The translations under genes were made by a program, and so were the position numbers. The notes under the pieces were generated by a model. That model was not told the DNA's origin. It ran no database searches and saw only the letters and a program-made list of their open reading frames with translations. A stretch of 64,000 nt of DNA, taken from positions 1,736,001-1,800,000 of the forward strand of contig NZ_AP025509.1 of NCBI RefSeq assembly GCF_024347615.1, read 5' to 3'. The first letter of the stretch is position 1. Every line of letters starts with the position of its first letter. Positions 17,096 through 26,480 of this stretch are shown in pieces. The DNA comes from Vibrio splendidus (GTDB taxonomy: Bacteria > Pseudomonadota > Gammaproteobacteria > Enterobacterales > Vibrionaceae).

Positions 17096-18255
17096 TATGC
17101 GCCTCGCTTCCAAAAACGGCGGCTGCCTTGTTGCGGCTCACCAGTGACTAGTTCAAGTAGAGAGTTAAACGCGAGCTTCACTTTCCTATTGCCTTTATGG
17201 GCAGGCTGACCAAGCGATGACTTGCTCAAGAAATGGTTAGGCAAAAATGGAATCATGACGTCTACGGATGTACCGAGTGATTTCTTCACATCATTGACCG
17301 AAATAAGGGATGCGGAATCGGACTTACAATGGTTCAACACCACAATGGTTTGTGAAGCTGCTTGGTTTTGAAGTCGTTTGATTATCTGGCCTGCATTGCG
17401 AATGGAGCTGAGTGTAGGCTCGACCACAATGATTCGGATATCGGCACTTTTAAGCGCTTCAAAGCCAACCTGGTCACGCAATGAATAGGTCGGAATGTCG
17501 ATCAGTAAGTAGTCTGAACTTTGCAGGCAGAACTTTGTAAACTGATCGAATGCACTCTTTTGTGGCCAAAATGGTGTGGTGTCTAAAGGTAGATAACCGG
17601 TAAAGAGCGTGTGCTCGGGTGACACACTGATCCCACTGCGCTCAAACACGAGAGGTTCTAATCTTTCTGGGTATTGTAAAAGCTCTACCAACGCCGTGTT
17701 GCCTTCGACATTGAGTAGCAAATCTAAATCACCCATCGAAAAATCGAGGTCCATACAAGTTACTCGTTTATCGAGTTCGGCAAGCTGCTGCGATAACGTC
17801 GCTATAATGGTGCTGCTTCCTGAGCCACCTTTTGCACTGACAATGGAAACGATTTTTTCATTTCGTTTTTCGTTGTTGAGTTGCAAAGCAGCAAAGGAGA
17901 CGTGTTCAAGATCTTGTGGTGTCACAGGGTTGACTAAATAGTCACTGGCACCGGATGCGAGCATTCCACGGTAAGCAAAAATTTCGGTTGAATGACCAAT
18001 CGCGATAACTTGGCACCCAGTACGTTGTATTAAACGTTGCACAACCTGTTTCGACTCTGGCAATTCGCTATTCAATACATCGAGGAAGATGGTTTTAACG
18101 TCATTCTTAAGTACCTCTCTCACTACGTCATCTTCTTGATTCGAAGAGGTTGTGATGTTGTTGATACCGAAATCATTCAGTGTGTATGTGAGCGCTAATG
18201 TATCGAGTTGCTCCGATGCCGCGATCAGTACCGTTAAGTTGTGTACTTGATTCAT
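17095..18255 (-). CDS. tadZ: TadZ/CpaE pilus localisation ATPase
   Basis: A 386-aa protein. The N-terminal 130 residues form a receiver-like domain (TIFLDV, AIGHSTE, ASGASDYLVNPV). A ParA/MinD-type ATPase domain follows, with a deviant Walker A in SAKGGSGSSTI in which the usual Lys-Thr pair is altered, and a VTCMDLDFSMGDLDL switch region. TadZ places the Tad machine at the pole or membrane. It overlaps cpaD by 4 nt and tadA by 1 nt. Confidence 0.92.
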   Translation of the reverse strand: MNQVHNLTVLIAASEQLDTLALTYTLNDFGINNITTSSNQEDDVVREVLKNDVKTIFLDVLNSELPESKQVVQRLIQRTGCQVIAIGHSTEIFAYRGMLASGASDYLVNPVTPQDLEHVSFAALQLNNEKRNEKIVSIVSAKGGSGSSTIIATLSQQLAELDKRVTCMDLDFSMGDLDLLLNVEGNTALVELLQYPERLEPLVFERSGISVSPEHTLFTGYLPLDTTPFWPQKSAFDQFTKFCLQSSDYLLIDIPTYSLRDQVGFEALKSADIRIIVVEPTLSSIRNAGQIIKRLQNQAASQTIVVLNHCKSDSASLISVNDVKKSLGTSVDVMIPFLPNHFLSKSSLGQPAHKGNRKVKLAFNSLLELVTGEPQQGSRRFWKRGA

Positions 18256-18875
18256 TGCGAACCTCCTAGCGTGGTATTCGAAGAGCCAGAGTTTGTCTGT
18301 TGGTTTTGTGCTGGTGGCGCAAAGTAGTTATCGATGCTGGACACCGCTTTTTGTCCTTGTGCACTGTCGATGGGCTGACCAACTATCAGGTCTTTTGGAT
18401 TTGCGACCATTTGCGCCAGTGCATTGGCATTCGCACAGCCAAAATTGCGCTGAGTACGATAAGCGTTGAGTGTGGTTCTTGGTGTTTTACCCGCGTCACA
18501 TGCCGTTACTTTGGCACGATAAGATTCAACAAAAATCGTGATGTCGCCTTTACCTTGCGCCGCAGTGTCTGACACTGAAATTTGCGAAGGGTAGAGCCCT
18601 GACTCGATCAGACGAAGCCTAACTTTTTCACTTTGGCTTTCTCCTTTCTGAGTCGTATTTTCAATCTTGACCATTAAGTTGGATAGCGTGCCTCGGCGAG
18701 CAATAAAGTCAGAGATATCAGCTTTCTCTTGAGCCGATAACGTTTTGCCCGACAGTGTTAAAGTCAGTTTGTTTGTCACGGACACCACATCCACAGAAGG
18801 TTGTTGGGTTGTAGGCGTTGGCGCGCAACCCGCAAGCGCAATGAGAGCGGGCAGTAATAAGGATAATTTGTTCAT
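18252..18875 (-). CDS. cpaD: CpaD-family pilus assembly lipoprotein
   Basis: A 207-aa lipoprotein with lipobox ALAGCAP (Cys17) and the CpaD signature FGCANANALAQMVANPKDL near residue 140-160. ATG 18875 is chosen because GAGG lies 5 nt upstream and it yields a clean lipoprotein signal; the longer open frame (to 18998) has no signal and overlaps rcpA. CpaD assists the outer-membrane secretin. The C-terminal tail is Gln/Asn/Ser-rich. It starts 7 nt after rcpA. Confidence 0.9.
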   Translation of the reverse strand: MNKLSLLLPALIALAGCAPTPTTQQPSVDVVSVTNKLTLTLSGKTLSAQEKADISDFIARRGTLSNLMVKIENTTQKGESQSEKVRLRLIESGLYPSQISVSDTAAQGKGDITIFVESYRAKVTACDAGKTPRTTLNAYRTQRNFGCANANALAQMVANPKDLIVGQPIDSAQGQKAVSSIDNYFAPPAQNQQTNSGSSNTTLGGSQ

Positions 18876-18882
18876 GATGTCC

Positions 18883-20280
18883 TCAGTAGTAGAACCCGTT
18901 GTCACCCAGTAAGCGAGGCTTCTGGTTGTCGGTATAAGTCGCTTTATTATTTGATGTTTTTTGTTGCTCTCTTGGCCATGCCAGTAAACGTTCAACATCG
19001 CTCAATGGGATTAAGCCATCGGTTGGTAGTGGCATTGAGTCCGAACGAGTCGGTTGAACTAGGTAAGCCGTTACAATGATGATGAGCTCTGTTTCTCTAC
19101 GAGTGAATTCAGTCGAGCGGAACAGGCTACCGAGTACTGGTATCTCACCGATGAGCGGGACTTTTTGTAGTTGTTCGATGTCTTCCGATTTCAATAGCCC
19201 ACCTAAAGCAAAGCTCTGCCCACTTGCCAATTCAATGGTGGTGGAGGCGCTACGAGTGGTAAAAGAAGGGAAGTTAGTTCCGTTTATCACTTGTTGGCTC
19301 TCGATTGAGATGTTACTGACTTCTGGGTTCACCTTTAAACTAATGCGGTTTTGGCTGAGCACGGTCGGCGTGAAATTCAGTTTCACACCGAAATCCTTGT
19401 ATTCGATTTGAGTGGTGTCAGCCGTGATCAGTGGTAAGGGAACTTGTCCACCCACCAAAAACTCAGCATCTTCACCTGACATCGCGGTCAAGTTAGGTTC
19501 AGCAAGCACAGACATCATGCCGTTGGTTGCTAGTGCATCAATCAGAGCAGTAATGCTCGGCTTGCCCCAACTACTGACATTAGGCAGCTTTGAAAACGAA
19601 AATTGCCCCACACCACCGGCGATTGAGCCCCATTTGATGCCCAACTTGTTGGATACATTTCTTGATACTTCCGCGATTTTTACACGAATGTTGACCTGAT
19701 TTGGCATGGTGACAACCAATTGATTGATCAGCTCATCATCATTGGGTTGAGTCTGCTGATTTTGATTGGTTGAATTACTGCTGTTGTTACTGTTTCCCTG
19801 TGAATTCGAGCTCTCTTGTTGTTCGGTAGAACCGACAATAGGGGATAAGTAGCCTTTCGCGAGCGACACGATATTGTGTGCCATCATCGGAGAGGGAACA
19901 CGACCTTTAAGCCATAACTTTCCACCCAGAGATTCAGCGTTGACTGACGCTTCTGGGAACTTGTTTTTAACCAGTTCATTGAACTCACGGCTATTATGCG
20001 TGACGCGAATCTTGTTGGTATAAATCACGCGTTCTTGTTCATTCAAAACGGTGATCGTAGCGCTGCCCGCTCGCTTACCGAATATCATCACCTTGGTATT
20101 GGTTAAGGTTTGGTAATCAGCGATATGGGTGCTAGAGATGAAAATAGATTTCGCTTTCTCTGGTAAGTGAATCATTCTTGCCTCATTGATCGTGACATCA
20201 AACGTTGATGCTGAAGATGCAAAAGAGACACATAGGCTTGATAGCAGGAGAACACCCCACCAACGACAGATATTAGCCAT
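18883..20280 (-). CDS. rcpA: RcpA/CpaC outer-membrane secretin
   Basis: A 465-aa protein with signal peptide (ending SFASSAS), an N-terminal pilus-assembly domain (VTINEARMIHLPEKAKSIFI), a BON-like segment, and a secretin core containing VRVKIAEVSR-like and VPLIGEIPVLGSLFRST motifs. Between the N domain and the core sits a low-complexity Ser/Asn/Gln linker at about residues 150-180. It forms the outer-membrane pore for the Flp pilus. It overlaps cpaB by 8 nt. Confidence 0.93.
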   Translation of the reverse strand: MANICRWWGVLLLSSLCVSFASSASTFDVTINEARMIHLPEKAKSIFISSTHIADYQTLTNTKVMIFGKRAGSATITVLNEQERVIYTNKIRVTHNSREFNELVKNKFPEASVNAESLGGKLWLKGRVPSPMMAHNIVSLAKGYLSPIVGSTEQQESSNSQGNSNNSSNSTNQNQQTQPNDDELINQLVVTMPNQVNIRVKIAEVSRNVSNKLGIKWGSIAGGVGQFSFSKLPNVSSWGKPSITALIDALATNGMMSVLAEPNLTAMSGEDAEFLVGGQVPLPLITADTTQIEYKDFGVKLNFTPTVLSQNRISLKVNPEVSNISIESQQVINGTNFPSFTTRSASTTIELASGQSFALGGLLKSEDIEQLQKVPLIGEIPVLGSLFRSTEFTRRETELIIIVTAYLVQPTRSDSMPLPTDGLIPLSDVERLLAWPREQQKTSNNKATYTDNQKPRLLGDNGFYY

Positions 20281-21151
20281 TGTTATCAGCTCCAGTATTA
20301 GTTTTAACCGTTTTAGTGTCGGCTCTAAATTCCACCAATCCCACGTCAGGTAATACCTGAGTTGTGTCCGGAGAAATGACTTTCAGCGTCACTTCATTTG
20401 CGTGTTGAGGTTGATCTTGAGCCTCGTTTTGCCCGCGTAATACAAGCGTTAACTTTCCTAATTGCTTCGCAAGGACCACTTGGTTTGCTTGCTCGGGTGT
20501 CACTTCTAAAGAGACACTGCTGTCGTCAGGGATACCATTTTCGAAACCATTCGATTCCCGAGCCTTTTGATAAGATTCTGCCGTTTGCTTGTTATTAAAT
20601 GCCAAGACTCTTGCATCATGCACTATCGTTGTAACGTACAATCCTTGAGATGAATTGCCATAACGAAGTAGCTCACCATCTTGTGAACCGAGTAGGAGAA
20701 TATCTACTCGGTCGCCCGGCTCAATGAAGCCTGAATTAGACGTGACTTGATCGACAGGGACTGAAATCGCGCGATAGCCCGGTTGCAACTTCAATGAGAG
20801 CGAGTAGCCACCTTCGGGTTCGGTAATGTCCGCTTTCGACAATATTGAGTCTTTGACGAGTTTGGTGCGTGCTAGTCCTGACATCGTGTGGTCAGCAGAA
20901 ATATCTTCCGGTGTCACGTGGTCGATGTAGTTCTCTAACTCTTGCTGTGGAACTTCTTTCCATCGAAACGAGTTTGGAGTGTAGGTTTGGCCTATCTCGA
21001 TAGTGCGAGTCGGCACCAGCACTTTGATTGTTTTCTCTGTAGCCGATACGGAGGTGATCGCAGACTCGTTATTGGTTTGGCTCAACAGTAAAACGGATAA
21101 TCCGAGCACCGAGCAAAATAACGACAGCAACATGAGTCGCTTGGCAGTCAT
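20273..21151 (-). CDS. cpaB: RcpC/CpaB pilus assembly protein with SAF domain
   Basis: A 292-aa protein with an N-terminal signal/anchor (LMLLSLFCSVLGLSVLLLSQ) and a SAF domain (VLVPTRTIEIGQTYTPNSFRW, LQPGYRAISVPVDQVTS, FIEPGDRVDILLLG). CpaB/RcpC is a periplasmic component that stabilises the secretin. It begins 30 nt after flp and overlaps rcpA by 8 nt. Confidence 0.93.
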   Translation of the reverse strand: MTAKRLMLLSLFCSVLGLSVLLLSQTNNESAITSVSATEKTIKVLVPTRTIEIGQTYTPNSFRWKEVPQQELENYIDHVTPEDISADHTMSGLARTKLVKDSILSKADITEPEGGYSLSLKLQPGYRAISVPVDQVTSNSGFIEPGDRVDILLLGSQDGELLRYGNSSQGLYVTTIVHDARVLAFNNKQTAESYQKARESNGFENGIPDDSSVSLEVTPEQANQVVLAKQLGKLTLVLRGQNEAQDQPQHANEVTLKVISPDTTQVLPDVGLVEFRADTKTVKTNTGADNNG

Positions 21152-21181
21152 AACTATTCCTTTAATTTACGGTAAACGGGC

Positions 21182-21361
21182 TTATTCTGATTTTTGAGCG
21201 TCTTTGAGCTGAGTGACGACAGTTTGGTAAGCGTCAGTAATGGCTTCGGTTAGATCACCATTCTCGCCGCCTACAAAATTAAGCAAGACCACAGACATTG
21301 CTGCTGCGAGAATTGCGTATTCGATAGCGGCCGCGCCGCGCTGCTTTTTCTTGTTAAACAT
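21182..21361 (-). CDS. flp: Flp/Fap major pilin
   Basis: A 59-aa prepilin beginning MFNKKKQRGAAAIEYAILAA. The Flp processing site is G9 followed by AAAIEY, which puts Glu at +5 and Tyr at +6 as in all Flp pilins, followed by the hydrophobic helix and a polar tail. The RBS is AGGAA about 8 nt upstream. It leads the Tad operon, 71 nt after the giant lipoprotein gene. A possible sigma70 promoter (TTGCCA, 17-nt spacer, CTATTA) overlaps the last codons of that gene. No tadV/cpaA peptidase gene sits next to it, which is unusual. Confidence 0.93.
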   Translation of the reverse strand: MFNKKKQRGAAAIEYAILAAAMSVVLLNFVGGENGDLTEAITDAYQTVVTQLKDAQKSE

Positions 21362-21381
21362 GTTGTTATTTCCTAGATGAA

Positions 21382-21403
21382 AGCAGCTTCAGCTGAGGCT
21401 GCT
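21382..21403 (-). other. Small hairpin between lipoprotein gene and flp
   Basis: AGCAGC and GCTGCT flank a 10-nt palindromic loop. There is no following T run on the minus strand, so this may be a 5'-UTR structure of flp or a weak terminator for the upstream gene. Confidence 0.35.
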
Positions 21404-21432
21404 GTGGTAATAAGTAATAGTGTTTTGATTGC

Positions 21433-24400
21433 CTATTTGGCAACGAGTCGGTATAGGTAACGGCCGTCGTAACTTTGAGTACCCACGTCTCTTTCATCCA
21501 TGGTTGTCATATTCAACCCGAGGACACGACCATAAGGAGCGGCATCGCTAGTGATATAGGAGCTATGGTTGGAATAACCTCCACCAGTCACGTCATTAAA
21601 TTTAAAGACATCGGAATTGATAGGTAGTAACCCGTATAGCTCTGCTTTCGATGGGTAGCGCCAGTTCGTCTTGCCACATACTTTTTGTGTATTTCGTGTT
21701 GAAATTAACGGCGTTACATCTACGTATTTCTTGAAACGGCTAGTGTCTCCGTTGGTAAACAGTTGCCAAACGAGGGTGCTGTCAGTGTCTTGTGCGCAAA
21801 TGGCATTGTGGCGATCAGCTACGACGTTCCCTTGCATATCTAGGTACTGGTATGTTGTCGCTTTTTCTCTAACCAGACGCCCTAAGATGACGGCATCTTC
21901 AGTACCACTGACTGCCGAACGACGGACATCTTGGTAGCTGCGTTCAGAACTGTAGTTTGTGATGTATTGTTTGGTGTCCTTTGCTTGATTCGACCAGTAG
22001 TAAAAAGTCACGCCACCGTAATAGCTAGATTTGTCATACTCCGGATCCAACCCTCGGTGATGAGGGAATGCATCTGTATCGATTGTGATGGTCGAGTTTG
22101 AGCTAGAGATTGCTTTAGTTTGTAGTGAAAGTAGCTGAGACAGCGCTGGTACTTTCCAATCATTGAAGCCACATAAGTTCGCATTATTAGTGTTCTCTAG
22201 CAGGCCGTTACTGCCTAAAACACTTGCTACACCAGAGGCCGAAGCGTCATAAGCAAGATCGTCAGCACCATTTGGTCGGCCGTCTTTGAGCAGTGTCCAT
22301 ACTCGGCGTTTGCCTGTGATGTCAGTGTCTTCAACACAACGCCAGCCTTGTTTGTAGGTGGTGCTTTTTGGTAGGTAGTTGCCTAACTCGTCCAATTTAG
22401 CAAAGCGGCTGCTTACCATTGCGTCAGCTTGAGAAACGCTAAAGCCATTGTCTTTCGCCAGTTTCAGTCCATCTTTTGCTAGCACTTTTGATTGTACTAG
22501 GTTGTGGATTTTGGCCGTCGTGTTCATCTCACTGATAAACTTCTGGAACAATGTAGTTAGGGTGGCAAACTCCGAGCCCAGCGATTGTGTTGATGTATTC
22601 AGCTCACTTGTGAACGAATTAACCATGCTATATTGATACTCTAGTTCTGAGATAGCCTTGTACAGGTCTAAACTTGCCTGGTGAATGTCCTTAGCCAATG
22701 ACGCTGAGCTTAGTGCGTTGGTCGAGCTGGATAGACTTACGGACTTTTGCTGCATGAACGCTAATTTTTTAGCAAACTCAGAACCAGAGACTAGTGCGCT
22801 TAGTACAACGGTGTTTTGCTCTAATTTAGCGACTTGCTCCTTATACGCTTTTACCTTGTTAATGAATTCAAGGCTCTCAGCATCAGTTCGGCTTTGAGCA
22901 ACAGAGGCCTGAAACTCAAGAGCTTTTAGCTTTAGCTTTGTGTTCTTAAGATCATCTGCCCATGGTTGGGTCAAAGCCTGCAGTTCTACTACTTTAGCTT
23001 GAGCTTCCGCTTCTAATGCAGCGTAACCTTTGCTCTTAGATTGATTGGCGGTTAGCCAGGTTTCTAAATAAAGCTCCGTAGCGTTAATTTTTGTATCTTG
23101 TGTACTCAAAAATACGGTTATTTCAGTCGTCGCGCTGTCTACACCAGTAAGTAACTCTGCACCCGATGGCAATTGCCATTTAGCGTATACGTATTTTGAA
23201 TAATACTGCTCAACAGATTCCTGGCCTTTGTTGATAGTGACAGCGACGCCATTTTTATCCGCTAATATATTCATTGACTGATTCGATACCAAGTAACCAC
23301 CACTTCTTAGATTTGATGGCAGTGTTGCAGGATCTCGTTGCGATAGCGTAATCACTTCATTGGTGTCTGGAAGCGTCCAACCAGCGATATCACAATCATC
23401 CAGTTGTGCGACTTTATCGAAGACGGTATTGATTTCTGAAGAGAATCGTTTTGCCCAGAACGTCGGTTCCCCTTGTCCTTTGTCATCGTATTCAGCAATA
23501 CAATTTAAGGAGTAGGTATTCCATGAGCCACCGTAACTAAAATCAGCGACCTGCGAACGGGTTTTCATCGGTACGAATTTTAATGCAGTGAAGCGACTAC
23601 TAGCACCTGTAGCCCAAAGGGTGTCGCTGATTGAGTTTGATACACCTTGTTTCGCATTCTCTTTTAGTCGAACACCGACATTGGCTTTGTCGTACGCTTC
23701 TGGGCCAATAAATTGAGGAATCGAAACAATAGGTTGCCAGGTCAGGCCTTTGTCGTTGGTGAACTCATAGTATTCGGCTTCATCAAAGCGAACAGATTGA
23801 CCTTCAACGTTGGCGGTTAGGTAAGCCCATTGAAATCCATTTGTGTTGACTGGATTACTGCCTGTGAAAGTATTTACAATTTCAGGCGAGGTTGGCGCCG
23901 GAATTTCAAACACTTTGGTAAACGCTTGTGCAGTTGGAGTTGCAACGCCATGAGGCATACCATTAGTTGGGTTCTGCCTTACTCGTAATTGCACTTCAGC
24001 GATGTTCTTGTCTACATTGCCAATGACTACAGGCTTAGCGGTTACTTTTGTCCAAGTTGAGCCTGAGTCGAGTGTGACTTCGAAGTGCTCGGGTTGAGTA
24101 AATTCGCTGAAGTATGTCCAATCGAGCGTGTTGTCTGCGTCGTTAACCACCAGACCAGTCGGGGCGCTTGGCGCTGACGGACGAACAGTAAACGCCACAT
24201 CATTCGTCAACTCTAAACCGCTAGGACGACCCGTAATCGGATCTCGTTTAACGCGTACTTGGATTGAATCGATAGCGTAAGCTTGGTCATTTAGCTGATA
24301 TGGCTTTGTGGTAACGACGGTCCAACCCGTGTTAAGTGCATTGATCTCGTAATCCGTTATCTCTGAAAACCCGGAAACGAATGACCAATCAAATGTGTCT

Positions 24401-26316
24401 AATCCATCGTGAGAGACTGGTGATGTCGGCGCGGGTGGCATACTAGGAGTAACTGAGTAGCCCTTGTCTGAACACAGCGCTTCGCCAGGATCATGTAGAG
24501 GATCCGATTCTGCTTTTACTCGCACACAGACTTGCCCCTTGGAAAATATCTCATCAGGGATAGCTTGTGGGTTGCTAGTTACAGGGGTAAAAGTAATGCC
24601 TCTATCTAGAGAGTATTCGTAGGAGTCACTCCCCGTGAATCCTTCAACGTTCGTCCATGCGAATGTGTTTTCTGCATCGTCAACAATTGGCATGGTTGGC
24701 GATACAGGCTGGCTTTCTGAGCGAGTGAATGCAGAGCTGATAACCAACGGAACGCCGGCAGGGCGTGCATCCAATGCATTTGACTTAACGCGAACCGAAA
24801 TCGAGTTCGCAGGAAGTGAAACATTGCCAACGAGATAAGGCAGTGTGGTTACGTCCTGCCAACCGCTACCTAGATTAATTTCGTAGAAAGATGGCGCATT
24901 GTATCCAGTGACCCACAGCCAATTGATTTGATTGGTGCTGTCGTTCGCAAAATCGAGTACTGGTTGCGCGGGTTGGATCGGGGTTACCGTCATCGATTGT
25001 TCTGATGCTGAACTTAATCCCGTTGGGTGACCTAACAAGTCATCTTTGGCTACACGAACTTTTAAGTGCCCAACTGGAATATCTAGATCTTGAATGTTTT
25101 GAGGCTTTTCAGTGGCTTTAGTCCAACTTGAGCCGTTATCTAATGAATATTCATATAAACCTAGTTCATTAAATGAGTCGACAAATGCCCAATCAAATTG
25201 GTTGATCGCGTTATTCACCGTAATCCAAGCTGGAGCCGCAGGCACTGTCGTTAGCGTAAACGCTTTGTCTGAAAGCATTGGCTTTCCGACTGGAGTATTA
25301 CGAACGTTAGACGCAGCAACTCGAACTTGAACGGCTCCTTTGTCGAACGCCAGTTTCCCTACAACAATCGGCTTACGAATTACTGTTGTCCAAGTATTCC
25401 CTGAATCTAGCGAATATTCGTAATCTGTGTTGTGGTTGAAGGCTCGTACAAACTGCCAGTCGAAGGTGTCTGAGGCATCATTGACCTGACCATGTTTAGG
25501 AGCCGGTGGTCTAGTGATGATTTCATTGCCATCGATGTCTTCTTGGGAAACTTTGAGTTGATCTCGGTACTCTTTACCAAGTTGCTTCAATGCGCTATCG
25601 GTTCCTGATGCGCCATGAGACAGCAAGTCGGTCTTGGCTTTAAATTCTGCTAAATCAAGCTCTGCCAGCTTGTACATAGAGCCTTTTCGAGCATTTACTT
25701 GGTCGACACCTGCATCAACAGAGGCTATTTGTGCTTCCTGAAGTACGCGAGTAACACCGCGTGCAAACATGTGTACTTCACGGCTTATCGCTGAGTTTGA
25801 TGCGGAATAATCACCAACAGCCAGTTGTTTATCTATGCCTAAGTCGCTGGCCACAAGCTGAGTTGCTTCATCAAAACTGATTCCACTGGTTTTCGACACA
25901 CTTGCAATAAGAGATGTCATGGGGCTGATCACGTTCGAATTGTTACTCGGCACTTCTAACGTAAATCCGGATTCAATAGGCTGATTTGGTGAATCCATAT
26001 CGATGGTTATACCGGCAACCGCTTCAACCAATATTGGGTATTGGGCGACATCATTGTCGACGTCTAACTGAAATCGTCCTTCGGCGTCCGTAGTGGCAAT
26101 TTCCCCATCAGCAGAGTCACACATGGCATTGCTATTTTTGTCTAAACAAACCTTCGCATTGTGTAAATAACCATCCAAAGCTATGCCCGAAATATTCTGA
26201 GAATTTGGTTGAGTCTGTGACTGCTTGAGCTTCGGATCTGACTCTGCTCCACCACAAGCCATGAGCATTGTGGAAACGAGTGAAACACTCATTAGTTTGT
26301 ATGGATTTCTTACCAC
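21433..26316 (-). CDS. Giant lipoprotein with seven Ig-like repeats, coiled coil and Lcl/DUF1566 segments
   Basis: A 1627-aa protein with lipobox LMACGG (Cys21). An N-terminal module has Asp/Asn-rich loops and paired Cys (CLDKNSNAMCDSADGE, residues 57-72). Seven divergent repeats of about 88 residues follow (about 270-905), each with FDW, a YEYSLDSG-type strand and VQVRV. Then come Lcl/DUF1566-like segments near residues 980, 1385 and 1550 (WTLPDTNEV, NDWKVPALSQL, NWRYPSKAEL), with a helical coiled-coil region at about 1090-1250. The start is GTG with GGAG 5 nt upstream. Its architecture suggests a surface adhesin or scaffold, but no function is recognised. It lies upstream of and parallel to the Tad operon, and divergent from another lipoprotein across a Fur-like site. 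Confidence 0.85.
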   Translation of the reverse strand: MVRNPYKLMSVSLVSTMLMACGGAESDPKLKQSQTQPNSQNISGIALDGYLHNAKVCLDKNSNAMCDSADGEIATTDAEGRFQLDVDNDVAQYPILVEAVAGITIDMDSPNQPIESGFTLEVPSNNSNVISPMTSLIASVSKTSGISFDEATQLVASDLGIDKQLAVGDYSASNSAISREVHMFARGVTRVLQEAQIASVDAGVDQVNARKGSMYKLAELDLAEFKAKTDLLSHGASGTDSALKQLGKEYRDQLKVSQEDIDGNEIITRPPAPKHGQVNDASDTFDWQFVRAFNHNTDYEYSLDSGNTWTTVIRKPIVVGKLAFDKGAVQVRVAASNVRNTPVGKPMLSDKAFTLTTVPAAPAWITVNNAINQFDWAFVDSFNELGLYEYSLDNGSSWTKATEKPQNIQDLDIPVGHLKVRVAKDDLLGHPTGLSSASEQSMTVTPIQPAQPVLDFANDSTNQINWLWVTGYNAPSFYEINLGSGWQDVTTLPYLVGNVSLPANSISVRVKSNALDARPAGVPLVISSAFTRSESQPVSPTMPIVDDAENTFAWTNVEGFTGSDSYEYSLDRGITFTPVTSNPQAIPDEIFSKGQVCVRVKAESDPLHDPGEALCSDKGYSVTPSMPPAPTSPVSHDGLDTFDWSFVSGFSEITDYEINALNTGWTVVTTKPYQLNDQAYAIDSIQVRVKRDPITGRPSGLELTNDVAFTVRPSAPSAPTGLVVNDADNTLDWTYFSEFTQPEHFEVTLDSGSTWTKVTAKPVVIGNVDKNIAEVQLRVRQNPTNGMPHGVATPTAQAFTKVFEIPAPTSPEIVNTFTGSNPVNTNGFQWAYLTANVEGQSVRFDEAEYYEFTNDKGLTWQPIVSIPQFIGPEAYDKANVGVRLKENAKQGVSNSISDTLWATGASSRFTALKFVPMKTRSQVADFSYGGSWNTYSLNCIAEYDDKGQGEPTFWAKRFSSEINTVFDKVAQLDDCDIAGWTLPDTNEVITLSQRDPATLPSNLRSGGYLVSNQSMNILADKNGVAVTINKGQESVEQYYSKYVYAKWQLPSGAELLTGVDSATTEITVFLSTQDTKINATELYLETWLTANQSKSKGYAALEAEAQAKVVELQALTQPWADDLKNTKLKLKALEFQASVAQSRTDAESLEFINKVKAYKEQVAKLEQNTVVLSALVSGSEFAKKLAFMQQKSVSLSSSTNALSSASLAKDIHQASLDLYKAISELEYQYSMVNSFTSELNTSTQSLGSEFATLTTLFQKFISEMNTTAKIHNLVQSKVLAKDGLKLAKDNGFSVSQADAMVSSRFAKLDELGNYLPKSTTYKQGWRCVEDTDITGKRRVWTLLKDGRPNGADDLAYDASASGVASVLGSNGLLENTNNANLCGFNDWKVPALSQLLSLQTKAISSSNSTITIDTDAFPHHRGLDPEYDKSSYYGGVTFYYWSNQAKDTKQYITNYSSERSYQDVRRSAVSGTEDAVILGRLVREKATTYQYLDMQGNVVADRHNAICAQDTDSTLVWQLFTNGDTSRFKKYVDVTPLISTRNTQKVCGKTNWRYPSKAELYGLLPINSDVFKFNDVTGGGYSNHSSYITSDAAPYGRVLGLNMTTMDERDVGTQSYDGRYLYRLVAK

Positions 26317-26374
26317 CTGAACTCCAAATAATTTATAAATTACCCATAGGAAAGGCGGAGGATATTAATTTAAA

Positions 26375-26389
26375 TGATAGTAATTATCA
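26375..26389. promoter_or_regulatory. Fur-box-like operator between divergent lipoprotein genes
   Basis: TGATAGTAATTATCA is a 7-1-7 inverted repeat with one mismatch to TGATAAT-N-ATTATCA. It is extended on the right by an overlapping TATCATT (26391-26397), as in tandem Fur boxes. It sits 59 nt upstream of the leftward GTG start and 92 nt upstream of the rightward ATG, so it could control both genes. Confidence 0.55.
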
Positions 26390-26480
26390 ATATCATTTGA
26401 TCTTTTATTTCGTTAAGTGATTTAATAGCCAAATTAAATACTATCAATCCAATAATAAACTAGGTGAATCGGTCGAAAAA

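Noticed and set aside
18876..18998. Longer N terminus for the CpaD lipoprotein
   Set aside because: It would remove the lipoprotein signal from the start and overlap rcpA; ATG 18875 has a proper RBS.
24606..24838. Open frames on both strands inside the giant lipoprotein gene
   Set aside because: Shadows of the repeat region; the long leftward frame has consistent repeats through this stretch.
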